The notes beneath the pieces are model-generated. The model had not been told where the DNA came from. It saw nothing but the letters and a program-made list of their open reading frames with translations, and searched no databases. Positions 1 to 5,311 of a stretch of 14,418 nt of DNA are shown here, piece after piece. Both the position numbers and the translations under genes were made by a program. Each line of letters begins with the position of its first letter. The stretch's first letter is position 1. The stretch spans positions 1 through 14,418 of the forward strand of contig CAZKVR010000015.1 in assembly GCA_964556395.1 (NCBI GenBank). Reading direction: 5' to 3'. This DNA is from WJKR01 sp964556395 (GTDB taxonomy: Archaea; Nanobdellota; Nanobdellia; Woesearchaeales; WJKR01).

Positions 1-66
1 GTCGTCGGCGGTCTCCGCCTTGGGGTGCATGAACCCTTTCTTGAGGTCTTGCTTGAGGATGCGCAT
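1..66 (-). CDS. pelA: aPelota (Dom34/Pelota), N-terminal fragment
   Basis: Only the first 22 codons are in the window; the rest lies beyond its left edge. The peptide begins MRILKQDLKKGFMHPKAETA, which matches the start of archaeal Pelota (MRIxxxDLKxGxxxxxxETxDD). Pelota is an eRF1-like, tRNA-mimicking factor that works with aEF1A or ABCE1 to rescue stalled ribosomes. The ATG at 64-66 is chosen because a TATA-like box lies about 27 nt upstream on the same strand, giving a leaderless message. The N-terminal Sm-like fold begins here; catalytic and recycling regions cannot be seen. The alternative is a chance match of a short peptide, which I think unlikely given its length and promoter. Confidence 0.8.
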   Translation of the reverse strand, partial: MRILKQDLKKGFMHPKAETADD

Positions 67-89
67 GTGGCTTTCGAAGGGATAGATTG

Positions 90-97
90 TTTATAAG
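90..97 (-). promoter_or_regulatory. TATA box of the pelota gene
   Basis: On the minus strand this reads cttataaa, centred about 27 nt before the pelota ATG. That spacing would start transcription at or next to the start codon. Confidence 0.55.
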
Positions 98-111
98 CCT
101 TCTTCCGGTGG

Positions 112-120
112 TTTTATAAG
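112..120 (+). promoter_or_regulatory. TATA box of the flavodoxin-fold oxidoreductase gene
   Basis: ttttataag is centred about 28 nt before the ATG at 145. This supports a leaderless transcript and favours ATG 145 over the in-frame GTG at 130, which would sit upstream of the predicted transcription start. Confidence 0.55.
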
Positions 121-144
121 TTCTCTTTCGTGCGTTCTTTTCCT

Positions 145-753
145 ATGGCTGACGTCCTCGTAATCTACGCTCATCCTGATACTGGCGGCCACAACAAGTC
201 GATTCTCGATCACGTCATCGCTGATTTGGATGGGCGTGGCGTCTCCTTCGAGGTCATCGACCTGTACAAGTTGAAGTATGATCCTGTCCTGCATGAGAAG
301 GAGCATTACACTGCCGGGAAGCGTCAGGTTTCGGCTCAGAACAGGCGGTTCCAGAAGAAGATAGGGAAGGCTGATAGGCTCGTCTTCATCTATCCTGTCT
401 GGTGGGGTCTCATGCCTGCTGTCTTGAAAGGGTTCTTGGACCGCGTCCTCACGCCTCATTTCGCTTACAGGTACAGGAGGTTGCCGTTCTCGTTCTTCGG
501 CCTCAGTGCTCGTCCTGTCGGCTTGTTGAAGGGTAAGAAGGCGGCGGTGTTCATGACGATCGGTGCGCCGCGTTGGCTCCATCGTTTGTTCTCGCGTGAC
601 GCCCAGCAGTTCCTCGCCAGGCATAACATCCTCGGGTTCTGTGGTGTGAAAGCAAGAACGTTCACGCTCTCTGGCTGCGACAAGGCGTTGACGAAGAAGA
701 AGGAGAAGAAGATAGATAAACTGGTGTCACGAGGCTTGCGCTGGCTTTTTTGA
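145..753 (+). CDS. Flavodoxin-2 family NAD(P)H (quinone) oxidoreductase
   Basis: The 202-aa protein belongs to the flavodoxin-like NAD(P)H dehydrogenase (quinone)/KefF/MdaB group, cytoplasmic FMN or FAD enzymes that reduce quinones and related electrophiles by two electrons. Visible marks are the N-terminal strand VLVIYAHPDTGGHNKS (residues 4-19), where family members bind the flavin phosphate, and YPVWWGLMPAVLKGFLDRV (83-101), the family's typical flavin and dimer segment. ATG 145 is preferred over GTG 130 because of the TATA spacing. The C-terminus is very basic (KALTKKKEKKIDK). Its last 27 nt overlap the convergent DoxX gene. With the DoxX protein and the FMN reductase downstream it suggests a redox-stress neighbourhood. 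The substrate cannot be read from sequence. Confidence 0.85.
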   Translation: MADVLVIYAHPDTGGHNKSILDHVIADLDGRGVSFEVIDLYKLKYDPVLHEKEHYTAGKRQVSAQNRRFQKKIGKADRLVFIYPVWWGLMPAVLKGFLDRVLTPHFAYRYRRLPFSFFGLSARPVGLLKGKKAAVFMTIGAPRWLHRLFSRDAQQFLARHNILGFCGVKARTFTLSGCDKALTKKKEKKIDKLVSRGLRWLF

Positions 754-1152
754 TGTCTTCTTCGCGTCCAGCGCTAGTTTCCCGGGCCCTGTGATGAGCA
801 GGCTTATGAGTATGGCGAGGAGTGTGTAGTCGAGCTCGCCTTTCATGAAGCCGCTCGGCGCTTTCACCGCGGCGATGGCGACGACCATGATGAATCCTAG
901 CGCGATGGCCGCGTACCTTGTGAGGAGTCCGATGATGAGGAGCGCTCCACCTAGTATCTCGACCCATATGACGAGGTGTGCGAAGAGGACTGGCAGTCCG
1001 AGGGTGCCTGTGATCGTTCCGCTCCAGCCGTCCCATCCGGTGAGCTTGCTGGTGCCGTGTATGAAGAACAGGACTCCTACGACAATCCTGAGCAGTGTCG
1101 GCGTCCATTCCTTGTATTTTTGGAGGTGTGCGAGCTTGTCGTGGCTTGCCAT
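727..1152 (-). CDS. DoxX-family integral membrane protein
   Basis: The 141-aa protein has four hydrophobic segments, at about residues 17-37, 58-78, 80-97 and 109-124, which is the usual DoxX topology and length. The first helix carries LLRIVVGVLFFIHGTSKL, matching the conserved 'LRxxxGxxFxxHGxxKL' start of DoxX. Family members sit in the cytoplasmic membrane and are linked to quinone or thiol redox metabolism: DoxD of thiosulfate:quinone oxidoreductase, and Bacillus CatD, which is induced by quinones. The exact reaction here is unknown. The tail is Lys/Ala-rich. The start is supported by a TATA box 28 nt upstream. An inverted repeat overlaps that promoter (1160-1179) and recurs at the FMN reductase gene. 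The 3' end overlaps the convergent oxidoreductase by 27 nt. Confidence 0.88.
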   Translation of the reverse strand: MASHDKLAHLQKYKEWTPTLLRIVVGVLFFIHGTSKLTGWDGWSGTITGTLGLPVLFAHLVIWVEILGGALLIIGLLTRYAAIALGFIMVVAIAAVKAPSGFMKGELDYTLLAILISLLITGPGKLALDAKKTSKKPAQAS

Positions 1153-1159
1153 AGTAAAA

Positions 1160-1179
1160 ATATGAATTTAAGTTCATAT
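1160..1179. promoter_or_regulatory. Candidate operator at the doxX promoter
   Basis: The perfect inverted repeat ATATGAA-N6-TTCATAT lies between the TATA box and the start codon of doxX and overlaps the end of the box. A dimeric winged-helix repressor bound here would block TBP/TFB or RNA polymerase. A near copy, ATGAA-N6-TTCATA, occupies the same position at the FMN reductase promoter (3216-3232). No regulator gene is visible in the window. Confidence 0.5.
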
Positions 1180-1183
1180 ATAA
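1176..1183 (-). promoter_or_regulatory. TATA box of doxX
   Basis: On the minus strand this reads ttatatat, preceded by cc, centred 28 nt before the doxX ATG. The predicted message is leaderless or nearly so. Confidence 0.55.
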
Positions 1184-1200
1184 GGTTTGTGGTCGTGACA

Positions 1201-1208
1201 CATATAAA
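1201..1208 (+). promoter_or_regulatory. TATA box of the methyltransferase gene
   Basis: catataaa is centred about 27 nt before ATG 1231, which selects that start over the long upstream reading-frame extension that crosses the doxX gene. Confidence 0.55.
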
Positions 1209-1230
1209 CCACGACTCCTTACCGCAATCC

Positions 1231-1854
1231 ATGGATGAGGCCTGGAGAGCCATCTTCGAACGCAACGCGGAGCAGGACCTCCCGCTCCACCGCATGTCAT
1301 GCTGGACCGAGAAAGGCTACGAGGAACGCCTGCGAGCCTTCCCGAGAATCCTCGAGAAAGTCTCGGGCGTGAAGACAGTCCTCGACGTCGGCTGCGGCCC
1401 CGGCGTCTACGCCGAGAAGCTCCATAAAAGCGGCTATGACGTGACAGGCGTCGACTACGCCCAGGCAGCCCTCGAACGGGCACGCAAACGCGTACCTGAA
1501 GTCCGGTTCGTCCTCGCAGACGGCTACCGCCTCCCCTACGAGGAGGACTCCTTCGACCTCGTCATCTCCATCGGAGCGCTCCAATGCCTCAAGGACCACC
1601 GCACCTTCACCCGGGAGCTCGCCCGGGTGGCGAAGAAAGCCGTCATCCTCTCAACCCTCCGACGACGCACGAAAAACGACCCTGACGAGGAATTGGAAAA
1701 GGCGCTGAAGAAGGACGAGTGGCCCGCACGCTCCTACCATCCCGACGACCTCAAGCCATTGTTGGAAGAGAAAGGTTTTGACGTGGACGTCATCACGTCA
1801 CTCGACGGACGAGAGTTCTCCGACTTCTTCTTCCTCATCGCAAGAAAATCTTAA
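1231..1854 (+). CDS. Class I SAM-dependent methyltransferase (Methyltransf_11 type)
   Basis: The protein has 207 residues. Motif I, VLDVGCGPGVYAEKL (50-64), forms the SAM-binding glycine loop. The acidic residue after the second strand is D75 (VTGVDYA), followed by VLADGYRLPYEEDSFDLVIS (94-113), the usual Methyltransf_11 motif II/III region with D97. It is cytoplasmic and transfers a methyl group from SAM; the acceptor (small molecule, lipid or protein) cannot be predicted. The frame stays open upstream to 976, but that part is antisense to doxX and lies upstream of the promoter, so ATG 1231 is used. The coding strand prefers C- and A-ending codons, unlike the T-ending codons of the gene at 145-753. 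The next gene begins 17 nt after its stop but has its own TATA-like box. Confidence 0.88.
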   Translation: MDEAWRAIFERNAEQDLPLHRMSCWTEKGYEERLRAFPRILEKVSGVKTVLDVGCGPGVYAEKLHKSGYDVTGVDYAQAALERARKRVPEVRFVLADGYRLPYEEDSFDLVISIGALQCLKDHRTFTRELARVAKKAVILSTLRRRTKNDPDEELEKALKKDEWPARSYHPDDLKPLLEEKGFDVDVITSLDGREFSDFFFLIARKS

Positions 1855-1858
1855 ATAA
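1850..1858 (+). promoter_or_regulatory. TATA-like box before the C39-like peptidase gene
   Basis: cttaaataa overlaps the stop codon of the methyltransferase. It is about 18 nt before ATG 1872 and 27 nt before the in-frame ATG 1881. The spacing therefore hints that the leaderless start may be the fourth codon of the annotated frame. Confidence 0.4.
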
Positions 1859-1871
1859 CACGCCCGGTGTC

Positions 1872-2441
1872 ATGTCGTCTATGCCGCCCGTCCTCGCCAG
1901 GAAAGTTCCGAAGGAATACTTGAAGCAGCGTAGGAAGGAGTGCGGCGCCTACGTCATGAAGGCGGTCCTCTCGATGTACGGGAAGGACGGCGACCTGCCG
2001 CCGCAGGCATACCTGTCGCCCTTCAGCAGGATGTTGTCCGGTTACACTTCGCCCTGGCGCATCAAACGGGTCCTCGTCGACCACGGGCTCGAGGCGGCGT
2101 TCTCGTGGGCGAAGCCTCCGAAGAGGGAACGCCTCTCCCGCATCAAGAAACACCTCTCTGAAGGTCGGGCCGTGATAGCCCTCATCGCCAACCCTTACAA
2201 GGCGAGCCGCAAGACCAGCCGTTTCCGTCGGCTCACCCACCTCCACTGGATCCTCATACTGGGTTATGATGATGAGAAAGGTTGTGTCTACCTCTACGAC
2301 CCGCAGGTCTCGGAGGGCGATCGCGAGGAGGGGTTGCCGGTAGGCAACGTCTCACTGCCTTACAGGAAGTTCCTCTTGTTCTGGCGGGGCTCGTTCTTCG
2401 TCCGCTTCCTCAGGTACTTCTACATGCCTGTGGATGGTTAG
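1872..2441 (+). CDS. C39-like papain-fold cysteine peptidase domain protein
   Basis: The 189-aa single-domain protein keeps the peptidase C39-like arrangement: Q19 five residues before C24 (QRRKECGAY; oxyanion Gln and nucleophile Cys), H125 in LHWILILGYDDEKG, and D143 in VYLYDPQ. This is a complete Gln-Cys-His-Asp set, so a hydrolase or transglutaminase-like activity is plausible. In bacteria, C39 domains cleave double-glycine leaders inside ABC exporters; free-standing archaeal copies have no assigned substrate. There is no signal peptide, and the C-terminus is aromatic and basic (FLLFWRGSFFVRFLRYFYM), which could touch the membrane. ATG 1872 is the longest sensible start; promoter spacing suggests ATG 1881 is equally possible. 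Its stop overlaps the convergent AlkD-like gene by 4 nt. Confidence is good for the fold and low for function. Confidence 0.75.
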   Translation: MSSMPPVLARKVPKEYLKQRRKECGAYVMKAVLSMYGKDGDLPPQAYLSPFSRMLSGYTSPWRIKRVLVDHGLEAAFSWAKPPKRERLSRIKKHLSEGRAVIALIANPYKASRKTSRFRRLTHLHWILILGYDDEKGCVYLYDPQVSEGDREEGLPVGNVSLPYRKFLLFWRGSFFVRFLRYFYMPVDG

Positions 2442-3142
2442 CGTCTCTTGCCGTGTCCGTTCAGATGCCGTTTCCGTTCTTCTTTCGAGAGGTGTCTGGT
2501 CGCGTACTCGAGCACGGTGTGAGGCATGTCGTCGTGGTGCGCTTCCAAGAATTCGTTCTCTGCTTTCTGGCTGACGCGCTTCCCGATCTCTCCCAGCATC
2601 CGCCCGACCGCTTCCTGTATGGGGTCTTGCTGTTCCGCGAGGAATATCTCCGCGAGCCTGAGCGCGTCGTCGGTCTCGCCGTGCCTGATGAAGGTCTTCG
2701 TCGCCATCAAGGCTGCTCGTTTCTCCCATACTGTTCCTCGTGCCAGCTTGTAGAGGATTCTCCTGTCTTTCTTGTCTAGGAGGTGTTCTCCGATAAGTAT
2801 CGGCGCTGATGTGTCGACGAGGTCTTGGGTGTTTACGCGCCGCATGTGCGCCAGGTAGGTGCGGTGGATGCCGCGCCTTGTCTTCGGACCTGCTTTGCGG
2901 TAGTGCTCTATCATGATGAGCAGGGCTGTCATCCGGTGCTCGTAAACCTTGCTTTGAAGGAGCCTGACGGTCTCTTTCGAGGAGAGTCGTGCGTGGTGTT
3001 TGGCTATTCTCCGTTGCTCTGTTATTGGGATGCCGAGGGTTGGTTCCTGTTCTGTGTGGCTGCTCTTGCCTGTCTTGAGGTGGTGCTTGGGCTCTCGCCG
3101 TGCTTCTCGTGCCAGCGCTTCCTTCACCTCTTTCGCGTCCAT
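2438..3142 (-). CDS. AlkD-like HEAT-repeat DNA-alkylation-repair family protein
   Basis: The 234-aa, mostly alpha-helical protein matches the AlkD family, glycosylases that remove N3- and N7-alkylpurines without base flipping. Matching blocks are LGIPITEQRRIAKHH (36-50), VNTQDLVDTSAPILIGEHLL (103-122), VWEKRAALMATKTF (138-151) and PIQEAVGRMLGEIGKR (174-189). By alignment from memory with Bacillus cereus AlkD, catalytic Asp113 corresponds to D110 and Arg148 to R142. However, the two Trp residues that cradle the lesion (W109, W187) are replaced by Q106 and R181. The protein may therefore have altered specificity or serve as a DNA-binding paralogue. Start ATG 3142 is supported by a TATA box about 30 nt upstream. 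The first 30 residues are highly charged. Confidence 0.8.
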   Translation of the reverse strand: MDAKEVKEALAREARREPKHHLKTGKSSHTEQEPTLGIPITEQRRIAKHHARLSSKETVRLLQSKVYEHRMTALLIMIEHYRKAGPKTRRGIHRTYLAHMRRVNTQDLVDTSAPILIGEHLLDKKDRRILYKLARGTVWEKRAALMATKTFIRHGETDDALRLAEIFLAEQQDPIQEAVGRMLGEIGKRVSQKAENEFLEAHHDDMPHTVLEYATRHLSKEERKRHLNGHGKRR

Positions 3143-3166
3143 CAGGGAGGGTAAGAAGGTTGTGTT

Positions 3167-3178
3167 CTTAAATATATC
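3167..3178 (-). promoter_or_regulatory. TATA box of the AlkD-like gene
   Basis: On the minus strand this reads gatatatttaag, centred about 30 nt before ATG 3142. Confidence 0.5.
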
Positions 3179-3207
3179 TTATGAAAAATGTTTTTCTTAG
3201 GCGACAG

Positions 3208-3217
3208 GTTTATAAAT
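3208..3217 (+). promoter_or_regulatory. TATA box of the FMN reductase gene
   Basis: gtttataaat is centred about 37 nt before ATG 3250, so transcription should start near 3240. This leaves a leader of about 10 nt that includes ggtgg at 3239-3243, a possible short Shine-Dalgarno. An inverted repeat overlaps the box. Confidence 0.5.
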
Positions 3218-3232
3218 GAAACTTGCTTCATA
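3216..3232. promoter_or_regulatory. Candidate operator at the FMN reductase promoter
   Basis: The inverted repeat ATGAA-N6-TTCAT, followed by A, starts inside the TATA box exactly as the similar repeat does at doxX (1160-1179). Arms, spacer length and phase relative to the TATA box agree, while the spacer sequences differ. That is the pattern expected for a shared dimeric repressor. Confidence 0.5.
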
Positions 3233-3249
3233 GGTTTCGGTGGTTCTGC

Positions 3250-3822
3250 ATGAAGGTAGCGCTCATCTACGGCTCGACAAGAAAGGAACGGCAAGGTATC
3301 AAAGGCGCCAGGTTCGTCAAGAACATGCTGGAGAAGCGAGGCCACGAGGTCTCGTTCATCGACGCCATGGAACATCCTCACCCGTTGCTCGACAAGACCT
3401 ACAAGGAATACGCGGAGGACGAGGCTCCCAAAACCATGCGCGAGGTCGCCGGCATGCTCGAGAACGCTGACGGCGTAGTCGTCGCGGCGAGCGAGTACAA
3501 CCACTCCATACCAGGTCCCTTGAAGAACCTCATCGACCACTACATGCAGGAATACTTCTGGAAACCCTCGGCCATAGTAGGCATCTCAGCAGGCTCCTTC
3601 GGAGGCATGAGGGCTGCCATGACGCTCAGGGCCGTGTTGCCCGAGGTCGGCATGCCGACCATCCCATCGCTGTTCCCCATCACCCACGTCCAAGACTCAT
3701 TCGACGACGACGGCAACGCGAAGGACCCTGCCTATGAGAAGCGCGTCAAGAAGTTCCTCGACGAGCTGGAATGGTACATGCGGGCCTTCAAGGCGGAGCG
3801 CGAGAAAGGCACGCCCTACTGA
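3250..3822 (+). CDS. NADPH-dependent FMN reductase family protein
   Basis: The 190-aa flavodoxin-fold protein belongs to the NADPH_dep FMN reductase/azoreductase group (SsuE, ChrR, ArsH relatives), soluble FMN enzymes that reduce flavins, quinones, azo compounds or metal oxyanions. The phosphate loop is GSTRKERQG (8-16). The family signature SEYNHSIPGPLKNLIDHY spans 81-98, and SAGSFGGMRAA (113-123) forms the second flavin-contacting loop. Start ATG 3250 is preferred to the in-frame TTG at 3223, which lies inside the operator and upstream of the predicted transcript start. The C-terminal extension (residues 150-190) is charged. Its last 7 nt overlap the convergent YjbQ gene. The operator shared with doxX suggests induction by the same redox signal. 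Confidence 0.88.
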   Translation: MKVALIYGSTRKERQGIKGARFVKNMLEKRGHEVSFIDAMEHPHPLLDKTYKEYAEDEAPKTMREVAGMLENADGVVVAASEYNHSIPGPLKNLIDHYMQEYFWKPSAIVGISAGSFGGMRAAMTLRAVLPEVGMPTIPSLFPITHVQDSFDDDGNAKDPAYEKRVKKFLDELEWYMRAFKAEREKGTPY

Positions 3823-4226
3823 CCCGTCACGGTCACGACGACCTTCCGTTCTGCCCGCGGCCCGTCGAACTCGCAGAGGAACACGCTCTGCCACGTGCCC
3901 AACACGAGCTTGCCGTCAGCCACAGGGACAGTCTCAGAAGGTCCTACGAGTCCTGACTTGAGGTGCGAGTCGCCGTTCCCGTCCTGACGGTCGTGAAGCC
4001 ACACGCCCCGGGGTGCTAGCTTGGCCAATAACGAGATGACATCCTGCTGGACCGAGTCGTCCCAGTTCTCCTGGATCATGATGCCGGCCGTGGCGCCGGT
4101 GACGAACACGTGGCACACTCCTTGTTCGACACTGCTCGACTCGACGATGTTGTTGACCTGGTCGGTGATGTCATACAATGATTCCCGTTCCTTCGTCCTG
4201 ATGCTGATGGAATCCTGATGGCTCAT
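3816..4226 (-). CDS. YjbQ / UPF0047 family protein
   Basis: The 136-aa protein has the typical length and C-terminal signature of YjbQ/UPF0047: GDSHLKSGLVGPSETVPV (85-102), then GKLVLGTWQSVFLCEFDGPR (105-124). The conserved D86 and H88 in the GDSHLK block are the likely metal or catalytic residues. An earlier family block is ATAGIMIQENWDDSVQQDV (45-63). Members form compact trimers; Escherichia coli YjbQ has weak thiamine-phosphate synthase activity, and the true role is unsettled. Start ATG 4226 rather than an upstream codon is indicated by a TATA box 27 nt before it, and the conserved alignment also begins there. It is encoded tail to tail with the FMN reductase. Confidence 0.9.
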   Translation of the reverse strand: MSHQDSISIRTKERESLYDITDQVNNIVESSSVEQGVCHVFVTGATAGIMIQENWDDSVQQDVISLLAKLAPRGVWLHDRQDGNGDSHLKSGLVGPSETVPVADGKLVLGTWQSVFLCEFDGPRAERKVVVTVTGQ

Positions 4227-4248
4227 GGAAGAAGGGTAAGTTATGGAA

Positions 4249-4257
4249 GAATAAAAG
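4249..4257 (-). promoter_or_regulatory. TATA box of the YjbQ gene
   Basis: On the minus strand this reads cttttattc, centred 27 nt before ATG 4226. Confidence 0.45.
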
Positions 4258-4264
4258 TCTTGGG

Positions 4265-4465
4265 CTACTCCACAGGGTTTTCGGACTTTTCCTCGCAGCC
4301 GTAAGGTATGCCATAGCACGTCGAACCCTCTGTCGTACTTTTCGGGATGCCGAAGCACGCGCACTCCCGGTCCTCGCACCCGAAGCAGATCACCGTGCCG
4401 TTGTGCTTGGGCAGGAACGTCAACACCAGGATGACGATGAGGAGCAGTCGCGAGACGAGTCCCAT
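4265..4465 (-). CDS. Small Cys-rich membrane or secreted protein, unknown function
   Basis: The 66-aa protein is not one I can assign to a named family. Residues 1-20 (MGLVSRLLLIVILVLTFLPK) form a hydrophobic signal peptide or single membrane anchor. The rest should be extracytoplasmic and holds six cysteines in CFGC, CACFGIPK and CYGIPYGC, with an apparent internal repeat of C(F/Y)GIP. The cysteines could form three disulfides or bind a metal. ATG 4465 is chosen over GTG 4474 because a TATA box lies about 27 nt upstream and GTG 4474 is too close to it. The gene follows the HAD gene on the same strand, and its promoter overlaps the HAD stop codon. Reality as a gene is supported by the signal peptide, the promoter and the regular cysteine motif. 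Confidence 0.65.
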   Translation of the reverse strand: MGLVSRLLLIVILVLTFLPKHNGTVICFGCEDRECACFGIPKSTTEGSTCYGIPYGCEEKSENPVE

Positions 4466-4486
4466 GCGAGTCACTCCGCGAGATAT

Positions 4487-4497
4487 CTTTTATTAAG
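4487..4497 (-). promoter_or_regulatory. TATA box of the small Cys-rich gene
   Basis: On the minus strand this reads cttaataaaag, centred 27 nt before ATG 4465. It contains the TAA stop (4493-4495) of the upstream HAD gene, so a coding end and a promoter share the same bases. Confidence 0.5.
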
Positions 4498-5149
4498 TTT
4501 CGCTTTCAATCTCTTGTATGAGGCTCTCATCAAGCTCGTCCAAGCTGCCGATGAACGCGTCAGGCTCAGCATCGCCGGTGAACGCCTCACGCGCAGTCGT
4601 GGTGAGCACGGCCACGGCTTTCATACCGGCCGCCTTGGCGCCGCGGACACCGTGGGGCGCGTCCTCGACCACGACGCACTCCTCCGGCTCTGCTCCGACG
4701 CGCCTCGCCGCCTCGAGGAAGACGTCAGGCGCCGGCTTCAACCTGTCCACGTCATCAGCGCTGACGAGGGCTTGGAACCTCTCAGCGAGTCCGAACCGCG
4801 CCATCACACCTTCCAGGTATCTCCTGTCAGAGCTCGTCGCCACCGCCAGTTTGAGGTCTTTGAAGCGCTCCAGACACTCCTTGACGCCTTGATAGAGCTC
4901 CACGTGATTGATGATATCCTCGTGCGCCTCATCCTTCTCGCGAAGCACGGTCTCAACGTCCGCGTCCAGGCCTTTTTCCTTGATGAACTTCTCCGCGGCC
5001 TCTCTCATCCCCATGCCATTGTAGCCTGCGAACTCCTCGTCCGTCAAGGTGCCGCCGTGCCTCTCTATGATGGCTTGGATGGCCTTGAAGTGTCCCGGCA
5101 GGCTGTCGATGAGCGTCCCGTCGAGGTCGAAGATGATGGCGGTCGCCAT
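4493..5149 (-). CDS. HAD-superfamily phosphatase, beta-phosphoglucomutase/PGP-like (subfamily IA)
   Basis: The 218-aa protein is a standard HAD hydrolase with an alpha-helical cap inserted after motif I. Motif I is FDLDGTLIDS (7-16), with nucleophile D8 and acid/base D10. Motif II is the S/T in VATSSDRR (103-110). Motif III is K138 in RLKPAPDVF. Motif IV is VVEDAPHGVRGAKAAGM (160-176), with E162 and D163 for Mg2+. It is a cytoplasmic phosphohydrolase or phosphomutase acting on a small phosphorylated metabolite; phosphoglycolate phosphatase-like and beta-phosphoglucomutase-like enzymes both fit, and substrate cannot be told from sequence. Start ATG 5149 has a TATA box 27 nt upstream. It is transcribed divergently from the giant surface protein gene. 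Confidence 0.9.
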   Translation of the reverse strand: MATAIIFDLDGTLIDSLPGHFKAIQAIIERHGGTLTDEEFAGYNGMGMREAAEKFIKEKGLDADVETVLREKDEAHEDIINHVELYQGVKECLERFKDLKLAVATSSDRRYLEGVMARFGLAERFQALVSADDVDRLKPAPDVFLEAARRVGAEPEECVVVEDAPHGVRGAKAAGMKAVAVLTTTAREAFTGDAEPDAFIGSLDELDESLIQEIESET

Positions 5150-5170
5150 AGGATACCAAGAAAACGCTCC

Positions 5171-5181
5171 ATTTTTTAAAT
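5171..5181 (-). promoter_or_regulatory. TATA box of the HAD gene
   Basis: On the minus strand this reads atttaaaaaat, centred 27 nt before ATG 5149. Confidence 0.5.
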
Positions 5182-5225
5182 CCTTTTTTTTGTGGGTTGG
5201 TGACGATTCACCCTTAAATAGTAAT

Positions 5226-5235
5226 CTTTATATAC
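5226..5235 (+). promoter_or_regulatory. TATA box of the giant surface protein gene
   Basis: ctttatatac is the best plus-strand TATA-like sequence between the HAD gene and the giant ORF. Its centre predicts a start site near 5255-5257, some 90 nt before GTG 5347, so this transcript has a real 5' leader, unlike its neighbours. Confidence 0.5.
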
Positions 5236-5254
5236 CTCTAGTCGGGTGGAAGGA

Positions 5255-5311
5255 GTGGTTAGCGGTTTCCAGGCCCTTTCGTTTAGCGACATCTCTACAG
5301 CGACACCCTGA
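5255..5311 (+). CDS. Possible leaderless upstream ORF (18 codons) in the giant-gene leader
   Basis: A GTG at 5255, about 25 nt after the TATA centre and so at the predicted transcript start, opens a frame encoding VVSGFQALSFSDISTATP and ending at TGA 5309-5311. An in-frame GTG at 5246 lies upstream of the predicted start. The stop codon falls at the end of the 5' arm of the hairpin that pairs with the Shine-Dalgarno of the giant gene. Short chance frames are common, so this is a hypothesis, supported only by position. Confidence 0.2.
   Translation: MVSGFQALSFSDISTATP

Noticed and set aside
91..624. Minus-strand 177-codon frame opposite the first oxidoreductase
   Set aside because: It is antisense to a gene with clear flavodoxin motifs, shows no family pattern, and begins inside that gene.
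842..849. Palindrome TTCATGAA as a third copy of the shared operator
   Set aside because: It lies within doxX coding sequence, lacks the 6-nt spacer and has no nearby TATA box.
662..1483. Minus-strand 273-codon frame across doxX and the methyltransferase
   Set aside because: It is an Arg/His/Ser-rich alternative frame lying over two well-supported genes on both strands.
5285..5305. Direct repeat AGCGACA (5285-5291 and 5299-5305) in the leader
   Set aside because: Seven bases repeated once at 14-nt spacing can occur by chance. It is noted as a possible binding site, but nothing else supports it.
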